A program made the translations under genes and the position numbers. From an uncultured Ignavibacteriales bacterium (GTDB taxonomy: Bacteria > Bacteroidota > Ignavibacteria > Ignavibacteriales > Ignavibacteriaceae): a stretch of DNA of 13,044 nt. The stretch is taken from the NCBI GenBank assembly GCA_903915485.1, contig CAIWTC010000123.1, positions 1 through 13,044 of the forward strand, read 5' to 3'. Under the pieces are notes generated by a model, which worked only from the letters and a program-made list of their open reading frames with translations, made no database searches and was not told the origin of the DNA. Positions 6,686 to 13,044 of this stretch are shown here, piece by piece; the stretch's first letter is position 1, and the number at the start of each line of letters is the position of its first letter.

Positions 6686-7992
6686 TATTTCCCTTCGTCG
6701 TATTTCTTTAATTTACGCCAAAGAAATTTTAGTCGCTCAAGTAAATTCTTTTCCTGACCATTGCTTGTCGGTATATAATATTGTTTGCCCTGCAGTTCTG
6801 TTGGAAAATAATTTTCTTCGACAAAATGATTTTCGAAATCGTGCGGATATTTATATCCCTTACCATACGAATATTCTTTCATAAGTTTTGTCGGTGCATT
6901 TCTTAAATGCAGCGGGACCGCATAGAGCGGATATTTTTCAACATCCGAAAGCGCCGCATCAATTCCCAGGTAGGCAGCATTGCTCTTCGGTGATGATGCA
7001 AGATATGTAACACACTGCGCCAAAATAATTCTACTCTCCGGCATTCCTATTTTATCAACAGCAGAAAAACAGGCCTCTGCAAGAACCAATCCGTTAGGTG
7101 CCGCGTTGCCTATGTCCTCTGATGCCAGCACTACTAGTCTTCTTGCGATGAACAAAGGGTCTTCGCCCGCGGCAAGCATTCGCGCCATCCAATACAGGGC
7201 GGCATCGGGGTCACTGCCTCTGACGCTTTTAATAAACGCGGAAATAATATTGTAATGTTCTTCGCCGCCTTTATCATAAAGAAGATTCTTTTTCTGAATT
7301 ACAGTCTCAATCACCTCTTGAGTGATTTGCATTTCGGATGAATCATCTTCTTTATATAGAAAGTCAAAAACTGCTTCGATAGTATTCAGCAAAACTCGTG
7401 CATCACCGCCGGAGACCATGAGCATGAAATCATAATCCTCAAAAATAATTTTGCGCGAAGAAAGTTTTTCATCTTTACTTACCGCATTTTTTATGATAGA
7501 TATAAGATCATTTTTTTCGAGTGGGTTCAGTACGAAAATTCTTGTACGGGAACGAAGAGCGGGTATGACTTCGAAGGATGGGTTCTCGGTTGTAGCGCCT
7601 ATAAAAATTATTCTGCCGGATTCTACTGCATTAAGCAGTGCATCCTGCTGCGCTTTGTTGAAGCGGTGAATCTCATCAATGAATAAAATCGTCTTTCTGT
7701 TTCCCTCGGCATTAGCCTCGGCAACCGTAAGAATAGCGCGAACATCTTTCACTCCGGCAGACACAGCATTCAATTGATGGAAATCCGCACCTGTGTGTTC
7801 GGCAATAAGTCGTGCAATGGTAGTTTTTCCGGTTCCGGGAGGGCCCCATAAAAGGAAGGAGGAAAGGACATCGCTCTCAAGCATCTTCCGCAGCGGCTTT
7901 CCACCGCCCATCAAATGCTGCTGCCCAAAAAATTCACCCGGAGTTTGAGGGCGCATTCTATCAGCTAAAGGCGCATATTTCTCTAATTTCAT
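6685..7992 (-). CDS. rarA: Replication-associated recombination ATPase RarA (MgsA)
   Basis: This 435-residue protein matches the usual length of bacterial RarA/MgsA, a homologue of eukaryotic WRNIP1/Mgs1. It is an AAA+ ATPase, related to clamp-loader subunits, that acts at stalled replication forks and gaps with SSB. Visible motifs are Walker A GPPGTGKT (50-57), Walker B ILFIDEIHR (102-110), sensor 1 IGATTENPSF (131-140) and the arginine finger in ALRSR (145-149). The MgsA C-terminal tetramerisation region follows: YWMARMLAAGEDPLFIARRL, ASEDIGNA and SSPKSNAAY. The start ATG at 7992 has AAGGGA about 4 bases upstream. It follows the DUF5655 gene by 102 bases, the largest gap in the run, so it could have an extra promoter, though none is obvious. 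All catalytic motifs are intact. Confidence 0.97.
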   Translation of the reverse strand: MKLEKYAPLADRMRPQTPGEFFGQQHLMGGGKPLRKMLESDVLSSFLLWGPPGTGKTTIARLIAEHTGADFHQLNAVSAGVKDVRAILTVAEANAEGNRKTILFIDEIHRFNKAQQDALLNAVESGRIIFIGATTENPSFEVIPALRSRTRIFVLNPLEKNDLISIIKNAVSKDEKLSSRKIIFEDYDFMLMVSGGDARVLLNTIEAVFDFLYKEDDSSEMQITQEVIETVIQKKNLLYDKGGEEHYNIISAFIKSVRGSDPDAALYWMARMLAAGEDPLFIARRLVVLASEDIGNAAPNGLVLAEACFSAVDKIGMPESRIILAQCVTYLASSPKSNAAYLGIDAALSDVEKYPLYAVPLHLRNAPTKLMKEYSYGKGYKYPHDFENHFVEENYFPTELQGKQYYIPTSNGQEKNLLERLKFLWRKLKKYDEGK

Positions 7993-8052
7993 CTATCCCT
8001 TAAACATCGATATAACTAAGCATTGCCACAAAAAATGCGCGCCGGGCAAATC

Positions 8053-8091
8053 GCAGGCCGAAGGAAGCACATGCTGAGCGAAGCCGAAGCA
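8053..8091. repeat. GC-rich repeat-like patch between the DUF5655 gene and rarA
   Basis: In an otherwise AT-rich gap (7993-8094), the minus strand reads TGCTTCGGCTTCGCTCAGCA (8072-8091), with 4-base terminal complementarity TGCT/AGCA. GCCGAAG also occurs twice in direct orientation (8057-8063 and 8083-8089). The TGAGCGAAG-CGAAG type of core is one I remember from dispersed intergenic repeats in related genomes, but I cannot verify its copy number here. Confidence 0.35.
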
Positions 8092-8094
8092 AAC

Positions 8095-8697
8095 CTATTT
8101 ACTTTCCAAATCAAGTTTATACGCAGCCATAAAGCAACTATCAAAAAAGCTATTAACATCTGACTTGGTTCTGATTTCCATACGGTGAGTGATTTTATCA
8201 TTCTTAGCATAGCCGCCGGTATCTTTTAGTTTATCAGTAAATTTTTCATTTCTTAATGCAAAGCCAAAATCAATTCGCGTTTTTGTTGTCGGTTTCAAAT
8301 TTGCAAACAAAAGGTTACCATAAATAGACACAACACTTTTAGCAGGGCATAGTTGAATATCAAGGTGATAATCCAAAATTCTCGCGATGAGTTTATCATA
8401 GAGCGGGCGAAGGTCAATCCTGCTGCCAGTAAATAAAGAGTTGACGAGCGCCTCGGGGTTATAGTTCTCAGCACCTCCGCGGCCTTTGTAGCGTTCAACC
8501 AAAAACATTGCCTGATTGGTTGAAAGTTTTTCTTGCTTTATTAAATCAGTTTTCAACTGTCTTTCGTCACCGGAGTCAATCTTCTTGGCGGTCTTATACC
8601 ACTCCTCAAGACTTCTTCCGCTTTTCTTAATCAGATTATTGATTATGGCCTCTTCCATTGCATACGCAGGGTGGAGACTATAGATAGACTGTTTCAT
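8095..8697 (-). CDS. DUF4287-DUF5655 domain protein of unknown function
   Basis: This 200-residue soluble protein has two parts. Residues about 13-70 resemble DUF4287: EEAIINNLIKKSGRSLEEWY, then a lysine-rich helix and LSTNQAMFLVERYKG, a small helical module. Residues about 95-197 resemble DUF5655: LRPLYDKLIARIL, SVVSIYGNLLFANLKPTTKT, RIDFGFALRN, KITHRMEIRTKSDVNSFFDS and AAYKLD. The domain pair is known together in many bacteria, without an experimentally assigned activity that I know of. There is no signal peptide or membrane segment, so it is cytoplasmic. Its ATG overlaps the stop of the thioredoxin gene by 4 bases (ATGA), with GGGA upstream, which indicates coupled translation. Domain names come from pattern memory, so the overall call is safer than the exact boundaries. 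Confidence 0.75.
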   Translation of the reverse strand: MKQSIYSLHPAYAMEEAIINNLIKKSGRSLEEWYKTAKKIDSGDERQLKTDLIKQEKLSTNQAMFLVERYKGRGGAENYNPEALVNSLFTGSRIDLRPLYDKLIARILDYHLDIQLCPAKSVVSIYGNLLFANLKPTTKTRIDFGFALRNEKFTDKLKDTGGYAKNDKITHRMEIRTKSDVNSFFDSCFMAAYKLDLESK

Positions 8698-9188
8698 TTA
8701 GTTCCCGACTTTTTCCATTTATTGAAAAACTCTATTAACTTTTTGTCATCATAAGTTTTTCCATTTTCAAATACATCAGTTCCCTGTGAAAGTAATAATT
8801 TTCCGTCCGGAGCAAGAACAAAATAGTGCGGGTATCCGTCCACTTTCGGATACTTTACTAAAAATTTTTCGTTCTTGTTTTCTTTACTGACATTTACTTT
8901 CATTACGATAAAATTTTCCAAGAGTGCTTGCTTTACGCTTGGATTGAGTTCGATGAACTCGTCAATTTTTCTGCACCATGGACACCACTCTCCGCCTATA
9001 TCAAGCAGGATATTCTTTTTTTCGCTTTTGGCTTTTTTAATAATCTTCACTAAATCTTTTGCGGGGTCTCTCAAGGGGTCGAACTTTTCGCGTTTGATGT
9101 TCGAAGATGCAGTATCACCCGAAGCAAAAATATTTGCCGCTCCAAAACTGAGCAGTATAAGCAAAAACCAAATAGTATATTTTTTCAT
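8694..9188 (-). CDS. Exported thioredoxin-fold protein (WCPWC active site)
   Basis: This is a 164-residue protein if the ATG at 9188 is used. The frame also allows a TTG two codons earlier (9194), but the ATG gives a standard MKK signal-peptide start. Residues 1-22 are a Sec signal peptide (KKYTIWFLLILLSFGAANIFA). The thioredoxin fold follows: NILLDIGGEWCPWCRKID with redox Cys69 and Cys72, then a helix, the FIVMKVNVS strand, and YPHYFVLAPDGKLL with the expected cis-proline (Pro120). The C-terminal helix is KKLIEFFNKWKK. The layout fits the thioredoxin_7/DUF255-like group, which performs disulfide exchange or reduction. Because of the signal peptide it should work in the periplasm, possibly as a thiol reductant or in cytochrome maturation; the partner is unknown. 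It follows the AI-2E-type gene by 11 bases and overlaps the next gene by 4. Confidence 0.88.
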   Translation of the reverse strand: MKKYTIWFLLILLSFGAANIFASGDTASSNIKREKFDPLRDPAKDLVKIIKKAKSEKKNILLDIGGEWCPWCRKIDEFIELNPSVKQALLENFIVMKVNVSKENKNEKFLVKYPKVDGYPHYFVLAPDGKLLLSQGTDVFENGKTYDDKKLIEFFNKWKKSGTK

Positions 9189-9199
9189 AAACAATTCTT

Positions 9200-10252
9200 C
9201 TAACTTTTTGACAAATTATAATTTTTATAACCTGAATAAATTTCTGAGACCGCCGTCTTTACAACCGTTGCTGCAGGCACCGCGAACAACATCCCCCAAA
9301 CACCCAGCAAACTATTGCCTGCAAGAATCAGCAATATTATTAGTAACGGATGCATATCCACACTCTTCGAAAAAACATAGGGCTGAACAATCCCATTATC
9401 TAAAATATAAATTATTGCAAGTGAAATTAACAAAAAAGGCAGAAATGACAAGTCGCCTTGATTTTGTATCAGCAATATAAGAAACGCGGGGATTCCGCCA
9501 ATCACAGGACCAAAGTACGGAACTAAATGCCCAATTCCCGCAATGATTCCCAATGCTGCAGAATTTTTTATTCCCAGCAAACTGAAGGCAACCCAACAGG
9601 CAAGACCAACAAACGCGGCATCCAGCAACCATCCGCGCACATATCGCCCTAACTGCATCGTTATTTTTTTTGATACCCAATAAGACATTTCAAAATATTT
9701 ATTCGGCAGCAACCCCAACAAACCCTTGATGATGCGCGTTCTATCCTTAACAATAAAGTATGACATGAAAGGAACAATAACCATTATCACCATATAAGAA
9801 AGCACTCCAGATATGAATTCACCAAGTTTCGGGATAGCCTCGTTCAAGTTAATACTTAAAATAAATTTTTCGTATTGCTTAATCAGAAAGTCCTGAGGAA
9901 TAAGTGCAAATACTTTTCTGACACCGGTCTCTATAGAACGAATGCTTTCCTTGATATCATCCTGACTAAGTTTTTTGGTCAACTCTGAAAGTTGAGATAA
10001 AAACGCCGGCACAAACTGTGACGAAAAAATATAGACGAAGACACCCAGTAAAAGAAAAACAAGTATCGCTGCAAGATTTCTGCTCTTAAACTTATGTTCA
10101 AAAAAAGAAACCGCGGGGTCAAGGATAAGCGCAACCAAAACCGAGAGAAACAACAGAACCAATACATCCATAAAAAGAAAAATAGCCAGTCCCGAAAACA
10201 GGATGGCTATTGAAATAATTATAACATTTTTAGATGTTGAACTGTTCTGCAT
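9200..10252 (-). CDS. AI-2E/PerM-family (UPF0118) membrane transporter
   Basis: This 350-residue integral membrane protein has the family's usual length and layout. Hydrophobic segments lie at about 10-45 (one or two helices), 60-83, 148-168, 210-228, 231-262, 270-286 and 302-330. A soluble amphipathic region (about 85-140) falls between the second and third groups. Family signatures are clear: GIGHLVPYFGPVIGGIPA (239-256), DNGIVQPYVFSKSVDMHPL (285-303) and LAGNSLLGVWGMLFAVPAA (310-328). Members are trimer- or pentamer-forming transporters. Individual proteins have been linked to autoinducer-2 export, Na+/H+ antiport or indole-acetate transport, so the substrate should not be assumed from the name. 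No luxS or other quorum gene is nearby. It starts 9 bases after the NifU-like stop and has no good Shine-Dalgarno of its own, which suggests translational coupling. Confidence 0.92.
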   Translation of the reverse strand: MQNSSTSKNVIIISIAILFSGLAIFLFMDVLVLLFLSVLVALILDPAVSFFEHKFKSRNLAAILVFLLLGVFVYIFSSQFVPAFLSQLSELTKKLSQDDIKESIRSIETGVRKVFALIPQDFLIKQYEKFILSINLNEAIPKLGEFISGVLSYMVIMVIVPFMSYFIVKDRTRIIKGLLGLLPNKYFEMSYWVSKKITMQLGRYVRGWLLDAAFVGLACWVAFSLLGIKNSAALGIIAGIGHLVPYFGPVIGGIPAFLILLIQNQGDLSFLPFLLISLAIIYILDNGIVQPYVFSKSVDMHPLLIILLILAGNSLLGVWGMLFAVPAATVVKTAVSEIYSGYKNYNLSKS

Positions 10253-10261
10253 ACTGAGTCG

Positions 10262-10483
10262 CTAAACTGCTTCTACGCGCCTGATTCCGGGCACCTCTCT
10301 TATAAGTGCGCGCTCTACTCCCGCCCTTAAAGTCATCTGCGACATCGGGCAAGTGCTGCATGCCCCTAATAATTTTACATGAACAATACCGTCATCGGTA
10401 ACATCTATCAACTCAACATCACCATCATCTGCCTGAAGATATGGCCTGATTACATCTAGTGCTTTTTTTACTTTTTCGTGCAT
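10262..10483 (-). CDS. NifU C-terminal-domain iron-sulfur scaffold protein
   Basis: This is a 73-residue single-domain protein. The signature pieces are VIRPYLQADDGDVELIDV (11-28) and LLGACSTCPMSQMTLRAGVE (38-57), with Cys42 and Cys45 forming the CxxC that holds a [4Fe-4S] cluster between two subunits. Small NifU-C/Nfu proteins carry and pass Fe-S clusters to apo-enzymes in the cytoplasm. The frame could extend upstream to a TTG at 10537, but those 18 extra residues (MREYSFYYS...) do not look like the family. The ATG at 10483 gives the normal length. The Shine-Dalgarno is poor (TTAGAAA). It is the first gene of the minus-strand run and is divergent from the SDR gene. The sequence has DDGD where many relatives have DGGD, a mild variation. 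A name such as nfuA would be too specific, since that protein also has a degenerate A-type domain. Confidence 0.92.
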   Translation of the reverse strand: MHEKVKKALDVIRPYLQADDGDVELIDVTDDGIVHVKLLGACSTCPMSQMTLRAGVERALIREVPGIRRVEAV

Positions 10484-10513
10484 ATTTTCTAAGAATACAT
10501 AATTAATAGCACT

Positions 10514-10542
10514 ATAATAAAAAGAATATTCCCTCAAAGCAA
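10514..10542 (-). promoter_or_regulatory. Weak candidate promoter for the NifU-to-MOSC operon
   Basis: On the minus strand TTGCTT (10537-10542) is followed after 17 bases by TATTAT (10514-10519). The -10 is good, but the -35 matches only the first three consensus bases. It is correctly placed, about 30 bases before the NifU-like start codon. The gap between the divergent genes (10484-10691) must carry promoters both ways. I see no convincing one for the SDR gene. Confidence 0.3.
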
Positions 10543-10691
10543 ATTATGAATTTATTAATCCTCCGCACACCAAGTATAATCAGCCTCATTTTATATTTCA
10601 GTACGATGTTTCTTTTATGGAATTAATTACTTATTTTAACTCCGGTTAGATTCTTAGACTGGAATTGTTATAGAGAAAAAGGATGATTGAA

Positions 10692-11516
10692 ATGAAAAAC
10701 ACAGTATTAGTAACGGGTGCAACTGACGGCATAGGGAGAAGAACCGCCCTGGATATTCTCCGTGCGGGACACAAAGTAATTGTTCACGGCCGCAGCGAGG
10801 TGCGTATTCAGCGGGCTATTGACGGCATTATTTCTGCAAGCAAGCTTAGCGATCTTGAAGGAATTCAGGCAGACTTTACTTCTCTTTCCCAAGTAAAAAA
10901 AATGGCCGATGAAATTATTGAGAGATTCCCGACACTTAATGGCATAGTTAATAACGCTGGGGTTTACATGAACACTAAGAAACTTACCGAGGACGGGTTT
11001 GAAATGAGTTTAGCCGTTAATCACCTTGCCCCGTTCGCACTCACTCTAAAACTTCTGCCGCTCTTAAAAGCTAACGCACCTTCCCGTATAATAAATGTAA
11101 GCTCAGTAGCACACTCAAGAGGTAAATTAAACTTCAGCAATTTGAATGCGGAAAAAAGTTTTGACGGGTATGAGGCATACTCACTTTCTAAACTCGCCAA
11201 TGTGCTTTTCACAAAAGAATTATCTAAACGACTTACCGGTTCGGGAATAACCGTTAATGCCCTGCACCCCGGCGTAATCACCACAAAACTACTTAAGACA
11301 GGTTTCGGCATGAGCGGAGGTTCTTTAAGTGAGGGTGCGGAGACCTCGGTCTACTTAGCCACATCCGATGAAGTTAAAGATATCTCAGGCGAATATTTCA
11401 ACAAGAAACAAATCACACAGCCATCCCCTATTGCAGATGATGAAGAATCACTGACAAAGTTTTGGGAAGCAAGCGAAGAAATGACGGGGGTGAGGTTTGG
11501 TGAATTATTGTTCTGA
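10692..11516 (+). CDS. Short-chain dehydrogenase/reductase (retinol-dehydrogenase-like)
   Basis: This 274-residue Rossmann-fold NAD(P)-dependent oxidoreductase uses the ATG at 10692. An ATG 9 bases earlier is in frame, but AAAAAGG touches it directly, whereas it sits well spaced before the second ATG. Motifs, numbered from that start, are the cofactor loop TGATDGIG (8-15), HGR (32-34, an arginine that often goes with NADPH preference), NNAG (87-90) and Asn110 in VNHLAPF. They continue with the NVSSVAHSRG serine region (136-145), catalytic YSLSK (Tyr163, Lys167) and HPGVI (192-196). The whole catalytic set is intact. The layout resembles the WW-oxidoreductase/retinol dehydrogenase branch, but bacterial members act on varied carbonyl or alcohol substrates, so no substrate can be given. 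It stands divergent from the NifU-like gene and 93 bases before proS. Confidence 0.93.
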   Translation: MKNTVLVTGATDGIGRRTALDILRAGHKVIVHGRSEVRIQRAIDGIISASKLSDLEGIQADFTSLSQVKKMADEIIERFPTLNGIVNNAGVYMNTKKLTEDGFEMSLAVNHLAPFALTLKLLPLLKANAPSRIINVSSVAHSRGKLNFSNLNAEKSFDGYEAYSLSKLANVLFTKELSKRLTGSGITVNALHPGVITTKLLKTGFGMSGGSLSEGAETSVYLATSDEVKDISGEYFNKKQITQPSPIADDEESLTKFWEASEEMTGVRFGELLF

Positions 11517-11540
11517 CTTCAAATTATAATTGAAAAACGG

Positions 11541-11569
11541 TTGTCCTAAAAATCAGATTATCGTATCTT
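11541..11569 (+). promoter_or_regulatory. Candidate promoter of proS
   Basis: TTGTCC (11541-11546) is followed after 17 bases by TATCTT (11564-11569). Read the other way, TTG plus 20 bases leads to TATCTTTA, close to the TAnnTTTG -7 element known from Bacteroidetes. Either reading puts the transcript start near 11577, about 33 bases before the proS ATG. No clear terminator for the SDR gene precedes it, so read-through is also possible. Confidence 0.4.
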
Positions 11570-11609
11570 TACTGCTTATATATTTAGAAATTATACTTTA
11601 GAGACAACA

Positions 11610-13044
11610 ATGCGCCAAAATAAATCCTTTATACCGACACTTAAAGAAACCCCTAACGATGCGGCGGTTCCGAGTCATATTTTCATGCTTCGTGCAGGAC
11701 TCATCAGAACTTTAGGCGCGGGTATATATTCATTTATGCCTTTAGGCTACCGGATAGTTAAAAAGGTCTGCGAGATAATCCGTCAGGAAATGGATGCTAT
11801 CGGCGGACAGGAATTCCACCTGCCTGCACTTAACCCGATTGAAATTTGGGAAGAGACAAACCGCGTGGAAGCGTTCGGCGACAATTTATTCCACATCAAA
11901 AACCGTGATTATGTTTTGGCACCTACGCATGAGGAAATCATGACCTATCACGCGCGCAAAGCATTGAACTCTTATAAAGACCTTCCGCAGATTTGGTATC
12001 AGATACAGACTAAGTTCCGCAACGAACCCCGTCCTCGAAGCGGTGTGCTTCGCGGAAGACAATTCCTTATGAAAGATGCTTATTCATTTGATACTTCAAA
12101 AAAGAATTTAGATAAATCATATGCGCTTCACGACGGTGCATACAGAAAAATATTTTCACGATGCGGAGTTGAGTTCTTCGTCGTAGGTGCATCAAGCGGT
12201 GCAATGGGCGGCTCAGGTTCCGAAGAATTTATGGTGCAGTCAAACGCAGGTGAAGATACTGTTGCTCATTGCAAGGCATGCGGTTATGCTGCCAATGTTG
12301 AAATTGCAAACTCAATAGTTTCAAGCGCGGCGAATCATGAGGAAGTAAAAGAAGTTTACGACATCTCAACACCGAATGTAAAATCAATCGATGAACTTTG
12401 TGCATTCCTGAATATTAACGAATCCGAATGTGCGAAATCAAGAATATATATAGTAGAAGACAAACCGGTATTTATATTAATGTCGGGCAACGATGAAGTC
12501 AACGAAACCAAACTTGAAAAAGTTCTTGGCTCAGCATTCCGTCCCGCACACCCTGATGAACTAAAAGCAATCAGCGGTGCTGATGCAGGTTCTATCGGGC
12601 CTGTTGGTTATAAAGGAAAAATTTTAGCTGACCTCAGACTTAAAGGCGGCAACCTTCTTTACAGCGGTGCCAATAAAAACGATTACCATGTCGGCGGAAT
12701 TGATTTATCCCGCGATGTACCGACTGCAGAGTATGTCGACTTACGCACTGCAAGAAGCGGTGAAGGGTGTCCGCGATGCAAAAAAGAATTAGGCGTATTC
12801 ACATCCATTGAATTAGGACACATCTTTAAACTTGGAACAAAATATTCAGAAGCAATGGGTGCGTTGTTTTCAGATGAAGGCGGCAAAGAACATCCGCTGG
12901 TAATGGGAAGTTACGGCATCGGCGTTGAGCGCGTTATTGCATGCTACATAGAGCAGCATCACGACGAAAACGGAATCATCTGGAACCGTGCACTTGCCCC
13001 GTTTGATATTCATCTCATCGGGTTGAACTTAAAGAAAGAAGCAA
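11610..13044 (+). CDS. proS: Prolyl-tRNA synthetase, bacterial type with editing domain (3' end outside window)
   Basis: The frame is open for 478 complete codons from the ATG at 11610 to the window edge; bacterial-type enzymes run to about 570 residues, so most of the anticodon-binding domain is missing. It attaches proline to tRNA-Pro in the cytoplasm (class II synthetase). Motif 1 is LGAGIYSFMPLGYRIVKKV (35-53). The proline/ATP pocket includes APTHEE (104-109), and motif 2 is TKFRNEPRPRSGVLRGRQF (134-152), followed by MKDAYSFD. The stretch from about 225 to 385 is the YbaK-like INS editing insertion that hydrolyses mischarged alanyl-tRNA-Pro, with SIGPVGYKG and NDYHVGGID recognisable. Motif 3 is GSYGIGVERV (433-442). 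The final visible ALAPFDIHLIGLNLKK is the start of the anticodon-binding domain. The Shine-Dalgarno is weak (AGAGA). Confidence 0.97.
   Translation, partial: MRQNKSFIPTLKETPNDAAVPSHIFMLRAGLIRTLGAGIYSFMPLGYRIVKKVCEIIRQEMDAIGGQEFHLPALNPIEIWEETNRVEAFGDNLFHIKNRDYVLAPTHEEIMTYHARKALNSYKDLPQIWYQIQTKFRNEPRPRSGVLRGRQFLMKDAYSFDTSKKNLDKSYALHDGAYRKIFSRCGVEFFVVGASSGAMGGSGSEEFMVQSNAGEDTVAHCKACGYAANVEIANSIVSSAANHEEVKEVYDISTPNVKSIDELCAFLNINESECAKSRIYIVEDKPVFILMSGNDEVNETKLEKVLGSAFRPAHPDELKAISGADAGSIGPVGYKGKILADLRLKGGNLLYSGANKNDYHVGGIDLSRDVPTAEYVDLRTARSGEGCPRCKKELGVFTSIELGHIFKLGTKYSEAMGALFSDEGGKEHPLVMGSYGIGVERVIACYIEQHHDENGIIWNRALAPFDIHLIGLNLKKEA

Noticed and set aside
8016..8210. Minus-strand open frame of 64 codons overlapping the 3' end of the DUF5655 gene
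   Set aside because: It is out of frame with the DUF5655 domain, which is clearly coding to 8095, and ends inside the repeat-like patch. It has no ribosome site that I can see.
8875..9480. Plus-strand open frame of 201 codons across the thioredoxin and AI-2E-type genes
   Set aside because: It lies opposite two well-recognised genes, spans their boundary, and its translation is low-complexity Ser/Phe/Leu-rich text with no family resemblance. It is a shadow frame.
9200..10252. Quorum-sensing locus based on the AI-2E family name
   Set aside because: The family covers several transport activities, and no luxS, receptor or regulator gene is present nearby, so a signalling role is not supported.
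10484..10537. N-terminal extension of the NifU-like protein from a TTG start
   Set aside because: The 18 extra residues do not resemble the family, the TTG lacks a clear ribosome site, and the stretch holds the candidate -10 box. The ATG at 10483 gives the usual small Nfu length.
11522..11536. Terminator after the SDR gene
   Set aside because: The near-palindrome around TTCAAATTATAATTGAA is purely AT-rich with a bulge and is followed by A-rich rather than T-rich sequence on the plus strand.

Overview
The window looks like chromosomal DNA from an AT-rich bacterium of the Fibrobacteres-Chlorobi-Bacteroidetes group, most likely an Ignavibacteria-type organism. Three things point there. One protein carries a textbook C-terminal type IX secretion (T9SS) sorting domain opening with NYPNPFNPST. 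A TonB-dependent receptor has the carboxypeptidase-like N-terminal domain common in that group. A Cys-anchored lipoprotein carries a DUF4397-like repeat. The lineage is inferred from these protein styles, not from a marker-gene search.

Bases 1-5482 are a minus-strand cell-envelope block. In transcription order it holds a secreted beta-propeller-like protein with a T9SS tail (5482-3677), a strong rho-independent terminator (about 3625-3663), a DUF4397-like lipoprotein (3474-2689) and, 30 bases later, a TonB-dependent outer-membrane receptor (2658 to beyond base 1, so its C-terminus is missing). The lipoprotein and receptor are probably one transcript; the propeller gene has its own promoter region with two sigma70-like promoters and several dyads (5503-5627).

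Bases 5483-5908 hold no intact gene, only that promoter region and what may be a decayed gene remnant next to the MOSC gene.

Bases 5909-10483 are a tightly packed minus-strand run, probably one operon. In transcription order: a NifU-C-type iron-sulfur scaffold, an AI-2E/PerM-type membrane protein, an exported thioredoxin-fold protein, a DUF4287-DUF5655 protein, the RarA/MgsA replication-recombination ATPase and a MOSC-domain protein. Gaps are 9 and 11 bases, then a 4-base ATGA overlap, a 102-base gap containing a GC-rich repeat-like patch, and a 1-base TAGTG overlap. The mix suggests housekeeping and redox/sulfur upkeep rather than one pathway.

Bases 10692-13044 are plus strand: a short-chain dehydrogenase/reductase divergent from the NifU gene, then bacterial-type prolyl-tRNA synthetase with its editing insertion, cut off by the window end.

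I see no tRNA or rRNA gene, CRISPR array, transposase, integrase or phage gene. Most of the window is ordinary core genome. The least explained parts are the structured non-coding stretches at 3540-3663 and 5503-5627, the possible gene relic at 5695-5885, and the role of the propeller/lipoprotein/receptor cluster. I did not find convincing evidence of a new biological system.
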